DNA from: Polaromonas sp. JS666 | Lineage (GTDB): Bacteria; Pseudomonadota; Gammaproteobacteria; Burkholderiales; Burkholderiaceae_C | Assembly (NCBI RefSeq): GCF_900103405.1 | Contig: NZ_FNHX01000001.1 | Coordinates: 434,001-498,000, forward strand | Direction: 5' to 3' | Length of the DNA: 64,000 nucleotides | Part shown: positions 63,981 to 64,000 of the stretch, one piece after another | Layout of the letters: every line of letters begins with the position of its first letter | How positions within the stretch are numbered: the first letter of the stretch is position 1 | Position numbers and translations under genes: made by a program | The notes under the pieces: generated by a model | What the model saw: the letters and a program-made list of their open reading frames with translations, nothing else | What the model was told of the DNA's origin: nothing | Databases searched by the model: none

Positions 63981-64000
63981 GGCGGGAGGTCAAGTCAAGG

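Noticed and set aside
63981..64000. LexA box upstream of imuA
   Set aside because: Expected for this cassette, but the 20 visible bases contain no CTGT-N8-ACAG; it must lie outside the window if present.
1..64000. CRISPR array, insertion sequence, rRNA operon or toxin-antitoxin cassette
   Set aside because: No regularly spaced direct repeats, transposase-like proteins or rRNA sequences were seen. RatA carries a toxin name in E. coli, but here it is the conserved ratA-rnfH pair, not an added module.

Overview
The window looks like chromosome from a GC-rich betaproteobacterium of the order Burkholderiales, most likely family Comamonadaceae (Polaromonas, Rhodoferax or Variovorax type). The evidence is the gene content and order (rimP-nusA-infB-rbfA-truB-typA; ratA-rnfH divergent from smpB; pepA-holC divergent from lptFG; guaB-guaA; imuA-imuB-dnaE2), the strong GC bias, and dispersed GC-rich repeats placed directly after stop codons. 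No genus is claimed. Coding density is about 93%. I saw no insertion sequence, prophage block, CRISPR array or rRNA.

Layout. 1-6.4 kb: a truncated aldehyde dehydrogenase, an unknown small gene, an LD-carboxypeptidase divergent from a TRIC-type membrane protein, and a four-gene minus-strand cluster (thpR, paiB-like, a small membrane protein, and a TadA-haloalkane dehalogenase fusion). 6.4-9.5 kb: guaB-guaA with an intrinsic terminator between them. 9.7-15.6 kb: DUF4124 protein, rnfH/ratA divergent from smpB, a secreted-repeat lipoprotein followed by an ECF sigma factor and membrane anti-sigma factor, a 3-hydroxyisobutyryl-CoA hydrolase homologue and a DMT exporter. 15.8-24.4 kb: the translation/transcription operon rimP-nusA-infB-rbfA-truB-typA on the minus strand, with a good sigma-70 promoter and a terminator-like hairpin in its leader. 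24.7-30.4 kb: a Yej-type peptide ABC transporter. 30.5-37.8 kb: fabI, a GNAT and a GFA protein, a secreted ATP-dependent DNA ligase behind a LexA box, a large Orn/Lys/Arg decarboxylase, nfeD plus an SPFH protein, and DUF2237. 37.8-40.8 kb: tRNA-Ser(GGA), a tail-chaperone-like small protein, a branched-chain amino acid binding protein, and holC with an unknown partner. 40.8-47.6 kb: pepA, lptF-lptG, a CbiX-type chelatase, a CysB-type regulator, an aminotransferase and a DUF3309 peptide. 47.7-58.6 kb: hrpA, a 7-TM protein with a broken GGDEF domain, argA, DUF1272, a LysE exporter, a soluble hybrid histidine kinase with a receiver-only regulator, and a phosphoribosyltransferase. 58.5-64 kb: dnaE2, imuB and imuA, the SOS mutasome cassette.

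Most of the window is core metabolism and information processing. The parts most worth a second look are the TadA-dehalogenase fusion, the LexA box in front of the secreted DNA ligase, intrinsic terminators placed inside the guaBA and rimP-nusA-infB units, and a dispersed repeat that follows three minus-strand genes at their stop codons and in one case is translated as the N-terminus of the next gene.
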